Source: Streptomyces sp. CNQ-509
GTDB taxonomy: Bacteria > Actinomycetota > Actinomycetes > Streptomycetales > Streptomycetaceae
NCBI RefSeq assembly: GCF_001011035.1
Contig: NZ_CP011492.1
Coordinates: forward strand, 3,047,501-3,111,500
Direction of reading: 5' to 3'
DNA: 64,000 nt
Position numbers and translations under genes: made by a program. Position 1 is the first letter of the stretch, and the number at the start of each line of letters is the position of its first letter. The notes beneath the pieces are model-generated. The model ran no database searches. It was not told where the DNA came from and was given only the letters and a program-made list of their open reading frames with translations. This document shows, in pieces, positions 60,445 through 64,000 of this stretch.

Positions 60445-60480
60445 CACGGCAGCCAGTCGCCAGGCACGGCCCGGCAGCTC

Positions 60481-61848
60481 CTACGCCGCGGCCCCTGCCG
60501 GCGCGTCCTTTCGTCCTTGCCTCACCACCAGCGACATCATCGCCGCCAGCGCGCACAGGCCGCCCGACGCCAGCCACACCATGTCGTACGAGCCCGTGAC
60601 GTCACGGGCCACGCCGCCGAGCCAGGCGACGAGGGCGGCGCCGATCTGGTGGGAGGCGAGGACCCAGCCGAAGACGATGGCGCTGTCCTCGCCGAAGTGC
60701 TCGCGGCAGAGCGCGAGGGTGGGCGGGACGGTGGCGACCCAGTCGAGGCCGTAGAAGACGATGAAGAAGATCATCGGCGGGTGGATCGAGGGGCCGAGAA
60801 GCAGCGGCAGGAACATGAGGCTGAGGCCGCGGAGCCCGTAGTAGACGGCGAGCAGCCGGCGGGCGTCGTAGCGGTCGGTGAGCCAGCCGCTGGCGATGGT
60901 GCCGATGATGTCGAAGATGCCGACGAGCGCGAGGAGCGAGGCGGCGGCGGTCATGGCCATGCCGTGGTCGTGGGCGGAGGGCACGAAGTGGGTGCGGATG
61001 AGGCCGTTGGTGGACGCGCCGCAGATGGCGAACGCGCCGCAGAGGAGCCAGAACGTACCGCTGCGGGAGGCGTCGCGCAGGACGCGCAGGGCTCGGCCCG
61101 CCGCGCCGCGCTGGGGCGGGGGCTTGGGGACGAACTCGTCGGAGCCGTAGGGGGCGAGGCCGACGTCGGCGGGGTGGTCGCGGAGGAGGAGCCAGACGAA
61201 GGGGACGGCGGCGGCGGAGACGAGGGCGACGGTGACGGTCGCCGGCCGCCAGCCGTGGGTTTCCACGACCCAGGACAGCAGGGGCAGGAAGACGAGCTGG
61301 CCGGAGGCGGTGGCGGCGGTGAGGAGGCCGGTGACGAGGCCCTTGTGCTTGACGAACCAGCGGTTGGTGACGGTGGCGGAGAAGGCGAGGGCCATGGAGC
61401 CGGTGCCGAGGCCGATGAGCAGGCCCCAGTAGAGGATCAGTTGCCAGCTCGCGGTCATCCAGTGGCTGAGCAGGGCGCCGGTGGCGATCATCAGGAGCGC
61501 GACCGCGACCACGCGGCGTATGCCGAAACGGTCCATGAGGGCGGCGGCGAAGGGGGCGGTGACGCCGTACAACGTCAGGTTGACGGAGGCCGCGAGGCCG
61601 ATGGTGCCGCGCGACCAGCCGAACTCGTCGTGCAGGGGGCCGATGAGCAGCCCGGGGAGCGCGACGAAGGAGGCGGCGGCCACGACGGTCACGAAGGTCA
61701 CCGCCGCGACGAACCAGGCACGGTGCACACGCCACTTGGCGGGAGGCTTCACCGGCGCGGGAGCGGTGGGCTCGGTCCCGGTCCGGGGCTCGGTCTTGAT
61801 CCGGGTCCCGGTCTCGGTTCGTGCGGAGGGCGTCGATGGCTGCGTCAC
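60481..61848 (-). CDS. MFS transporter, MCT/OFA-like (monocarboxylate type)
   Basis: GTG at 61848 (TQPSTPSARTETG...) taken; upstream frame reaches 61908. About 455 residues. A Thr/Pro-rich 40-residue cytoplasmic start, then VHRAWFVAAVTFVTVVAAASFVALPGLLIGPLHDEFGWSRGTIG (helix 1 of the OFA/MCT group), MDRFGIRRVV loop, and ASGWLTDRYDARRLLAV. 12 helices. Could take up oxalate/formate-like or other monocarboxylates; substrate not readable. Divergent from the AraC-type gene at 61984, which may control it. Confidence 0.87.
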   Translation of the reverse strand: MTQPSTPSARTETGTRIKTEPRTGTEPTAPAPVKPPAKWRVHRAWFVAAVTFVTVVAAASFVALPGLLIGPLHDEFGWSRGTIGLAASVNLTLYGVTAPFAAALMDRFGIRRVVAVALLMIATGALLSHWMTASWQLILYWGLLIGLGTGSMALAFSATVTNRWFVKHKGLVTGLLTAATASGQLVFLPLLSWVVETHGWRPATVTVALVSAAAVPFVWLLLRDHPADVGLAPYGSDEFVPKPPPQRGAAGRALRVLRDASRSGTFWLLCGAFAICGASTNGLIRTHFVPSAHDHGMAMTAAASLLALVGIFDIIGTIASGWLTDRYDARRLLAVYYGLRGLSLMFLPLLLGPSIHPPMIFFIVFYGLDWVATVPPTLALCREHFGEDSAIVFGWVLASHQIGAALVAWLGGVARDVTGSYDMVWLASGGLCALAAMMSLVVRQGRKDAPAGAAA

Positions 61849-61983
61849 CTGTCGAGGATGGCCCGGGGACCACGTCCGAACGAGTGGCCCGAGGGTCAAG
61901 GTGCGCAAGGATCAGGCCATGCCCTCCCGAGCCCGGCCCCCGGTGCCTCTGGCCCGGAGGCCGGGGTGTGTCAGGATTGGGCC

Positions 61984-63030
61984 ATGGGAAGTGTGCAGCG
62001 GCCCGCAGTGGTGCAGGAGGCGGTCCCGGTGCCCGTGTTCCGGCATCCGGAGCGGCATCCCGTCGCCGTCTTCGTACGGCACGGGATGCTGCCCATCGAG
62101 CTGGGGATCGTGCACCGGCTCTTCGGGCGGGCCTGGAGTGCGGCGGGGGATCCGCTGTACGAGGTCGTGACCTGCACGGTCGCGCCGGGTGAGGTGCGTA
62201 CGGACGCGGACGTGACGATCAACGTGCGGTACGGTCCTGAGGCGCTGGCCCAGGCCCGTACCGTGATCGTGCCCGCGTCGCACGAGGCAGACGAGGCGTA
62301 TACGCGCGGACGGCTGCCCGCGGAGCTGGCGGGCGCGCTGGCGTACGTGCGGCCGGAGACGCGGCTGGCATCGATCTGCACCGGGGCGTTCGTCCTCGCC
62401 TCCGCCGGGCTGCTCGACGGGCGGCCGGCGACGACGCACTGGGCGTCGGGGGACCGGTTCCGGGCTCTGTTCCCGAAGGTGCGCTTCGACCCCGACGTAC
62501 TGTACGTGGACGACGGCGACGTGCTGACGTCCGCGGGCGTGGCCTCCGGGGTCGACCTGTGCCTGCACATGATCCGGCGCGACCACGGCTCCGCCGTGGC
62601 CAACGAAGTGGCGCGGCGCACGGTCGTACCGCCGCACCGGGACGGCGGCCAGGCGCAGTTCGTGCGGCGGCCCGTGCCGGAGCCGGCGGCGTCGACGACG
62701 GCGAAGGCGCGGGCGTGGGCGCTGGCGCGGCTGCACGAGCCGCTGGCGCTACGGGAGTTGGCGGCGTGCGAGTCGATGTCGGTGCGGACGTTCACGCGGC
62801 GCTTCCGGGACGAGGTGGGGATGAGCCCGGGGCAGTGGCTGACGGTGCAGCGGGTGGAGCGGGCACGGCAGTTGCTGGAGGACACGGACCTGCCGGTGGA
62901 CCGGATCGCGACGGACGCGGGCTTCGGCACGGCGGCGTCGCTGCGGCAGCACATGCAGGCGGCGCTGGGCGTCTCACCGAGCGCGTACCGCCGCACCTTC
63001 CGCGCGGAGTCCGAGGGCGCCGTCGCCTGA
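61984..63030 (+). CDS. AraC family regulator with DJ-1/GATase1-like sensor (FtrA type)
   Basis: ATG 61984; 348 residues. N-terminal DJ-1/PfpI-like domain: PVAVFVRHGMLPIELGIVHRLFG, VIVPASHEADEAYTRGRLP and RLASICTGAFVLASAGLLDGRPATTHW (ICTGAF nucleophile elbow, C at about 135). C-terminal AraC HTH pair at about 245-340: LHEPLALRELAACESMSVRTFTRRFRDEVGMSPGQWLTVQRVERARQLLEDTDLPVDRIATDAGFGTAASLRQHM. Controls a metabolic gene, perhaps the MFS gene beside it. Confidence 0.92.
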   Translation: MGSVQRPAVVQEAVPVPVFRHPERHPVAVFVRHGMLPIELGIVHRLFGRAWSAAGDPLYEVVTCTVAPGEVRTDADVTINVRYGPEALAQARTVIVPASHEADEAYTRGRLPAELAGALAYVRPETRLASICTGAFVLASAGLLDGRPATTHWASGDRFRALFPKVRFDPDVLYVDDGDVLTSAGVASGVDLCLHMIRRDHGSAVANEVARRTVVPPHRDGGQAQFVRRPVPEPAASTTAKARAWALARLHEPLALRELAACESMSVRTFTRRFRDEVGMSPGQWLTVQRVERARQLLEDTDLPVDRIATDAGFGTAASLRQHMQAALGVSPSAYRRTFRAESEGAVA

Positions 63031-63155
63031 GTCGGGGCGATCGCCTAGCGCCGGTCGGCCGGCTGCGTCTGAAGAGCGAGTGGAGCCCGGGGCAGGCCGC
63101 CCGGCGGGGACCGGGGGCGCCTGCGGCGGCGTCGCGGGATTGTCAGAGGGGCCGC

Positions 63156-63980
63156 CTACCCTGGGGTGGGGAGGATGCGGGGGGATGCGGGGGGATGGGG
63201 CGGGGTGTCGGGCGGCTGGTTGCGGTGGATGGTCAAGCCCGTTTCGCCCGCCGCCAGTTCCGGCCTCAGCGTCAGCTCCTCGTCGTAGTCCCCGCCCCGC
63301 TCCGGGCGGTACGGCAGCGGCGCGGTCGTCCACAGATCCCGCAGCCGTTCCGCGAGACCCGACGCCACCCGCGGGTACTCCTCCCGCGTCAGCCGGTCCG
63401 CGCCGTAGACGACGAACGGCGGCAGCGGCGCCATCCCCGTGTAGAAGAACGTGCCGTGGTGCAGCGGCCACAGCACCTCGTCGACGTGCCCGTGGATGCC
63501 CCGCGGGCCGAAGCTCGCCTCGCGCGCGCCGACCGACGTGACCACCAGCGCGCGCCTGCCCGCCAGCCCTCCGTCCCCGTACCGCCGCGTCCTGCCCGCC
63601 GCGTCCTTCACCTTCGACGCCAGCCCCTGCACCAGCACCCGGTCGAACCACCCCTTGAGGATCGCCGGCGGCCCGAACCACCACAGCGGGAAGTGCACGA
63701 CCAGCGCGTCCGCCCACGCCAGCTTCTCGTGCTCGGCAGCGATGTCGGGACTCACCCTCCCCGCGCGCCAGGCGTCCTCCTGGGCGTCGCCGACCAGGAG
63801 ACGGTCCGCGTCGCCGCCCGCGTAGTCGCCGGCGTCGAGGACGGCCTTGAAGCCCATGGCGTACAGATCGCTCTGCCGGACCTCGTGCCCTGCGGCGCGC
63901 AGCGCGCGGATGCCGTCGTCGCGGAGTGCGGCGTTGAGGGAGCGGTGTTCCGGGTGGGCGAAGAGCCAGAGGACGTTCAT
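63156..63980 (-). CDS. NAD(P)H dehydrogenase (quinone), flavodoxin-like
   Basis: ATG 63980; 274 residues. MNVLWLFAHPEHRSLNAALRDDGIRALRAAGHEVRQSDLYAMGFKAVLDAGDY; ADALVVHFPLWWFGPPAILKGWFDRVLVQGLA; GLAGRRALVVTSVGA; the NQO1/MdaB/KefG group that binds FAD or FMN. The C-terminal 30 residues (after ELAAGETGLTIHRNQ) are Pro-rich. Two-electron quinone reduction would avoid radicals. Convergent with the AraC gene; the intergenic end holds GCGGGGGGAT repeats at 63176-63196. Confidence 0.9.
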   Translation of the reverse strand: MNVLWLFAHPEHRSLNAALRDDGIRALRAAGHEVRQSDLYAMGFKAVLDAGDYAGGDADRLLVGDAQEDAWRAGRVSPDIAAEHEKLAWADALVVHFPLWWFGPPAILKGWFDRVLVQGLASKVKDAAGRTRRYGDGGLAGRRALVVTSVGAREASFGPRGIHGHVDEVLWPLHHGTFFYTGMAPLPPFVVYGADRLTREEYPRVASGLAERLRDLWTTAPLPYRPERGGDYDEELTLRPELAAGETGLTIHRNQPPDTPPHPPASPRILPTPG

Positions 63981-64000
63981 GCTTCGAGCTTCGCGCCGCC

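Larger units (their letters stand above)
59566..60480. other. 915-bp intergenic region
   Basis: No convincing gene. Plus strand is C-rich to 59980; a minus-strand frame near 59660-59880 contains a hydrophobic stretch (VGVLPGFLVAVAATLWRWGAF) that might be a small membrane protein but has weak start. It holds the structured repeat 60016-60100 and the 18-bp repeats 60391-60444. Confidence 0.5.

Overview
The window reads as a piece of a Streptomyces (or close Streptomycetaceae) chromosome. GC content is very high throughout. Marker families are typical of the group: a streptomycete-type integration host factor, two XRE/DUF397 pairs (one with a divergent HATPase, as in the whiJ locus), an AfsK-like kinase with a PQQ propeller, two AfsR-like SARP regulators, a fused F420 synthase (FbiC), a GPP34 protein and rare in-frame TTA (bldA) codons. 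About 54 protein genes are supported. I see no tRNA, rRNA, CRISPR array, prophage or intact insertion sequence.

Layout. 1-5281: two drug-efflux modules, each an MFS transporter with a TetR regulator; the first MFS frame continues without a stop into an ABC-exporter-like domain at the window edge. 5278-5525: a small MITE-like element with CTAG-bounded inverted ends. 5573-10295: two Rid proteins, a secreted protein, a thioredoxin/MerR pair, a methyltransferase and a radical SAM enzyme. 10363-12206: an MFS gene and an RsrR-like Rrf2 regulator sharing a matching operator. 12400-13615: an sIHF-like gene and a decayed stretch. 13616-19520: a large membrane protein and a D,D-carboxypeptidase with a huge disordered cytoplasmic N-terminus. 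19725-26918: GPP34, XRE + DUF397, ADP-ribosylglycohydrolase and a STAND-TPR ATPase. 27102-30806: FbiC and an LLM oxidoreductase (F420 module). 30884-32945: a TTA-containing small surface protein and a CehA/McbA-type phosphoesterase.

33554-41979 is the most interesting segment. It holds two tandem AfsR-like regulators (BTAD + NB-ARC + TPR) that share a 95-nt identical stretch, a 52-residue peptide gene between them, and a small LuxR-type HTH gene. A duplicated promoter-like block of about 56 nt lies once before the peptide gene and once before a methyltransferase, where it is followed by a strong hairpin instead of a peptide. Predicted SARP boxes (11-nt direct repeats) stand before the peptide block, before its second copy and before the HTH gene. 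An AfsK-like kinase lies at 45353-47992. Together these suggest a local regulatory circuit, possibly peptide- and phosphorylation-controlled; that is inference.

42064-63980 is a mosaic of small regulator/effector units: flavin monooxygenase, TetR, VOC protein, HxlR/IRED-like pair with a palindromic operator, two GNATs (one behind a 20-codon leader ORF), WYL/RidA divergent pair, DUF1062, DinB, a GT4 glycosyltransferase with a TTA codon, a whiJ-like locus whose XRE gene has a TTA codon, a structured 85-nt inverted repeat, an MFS transporter, an AraC/GATase regulator and a quinone-reductase-like flavoprotein.
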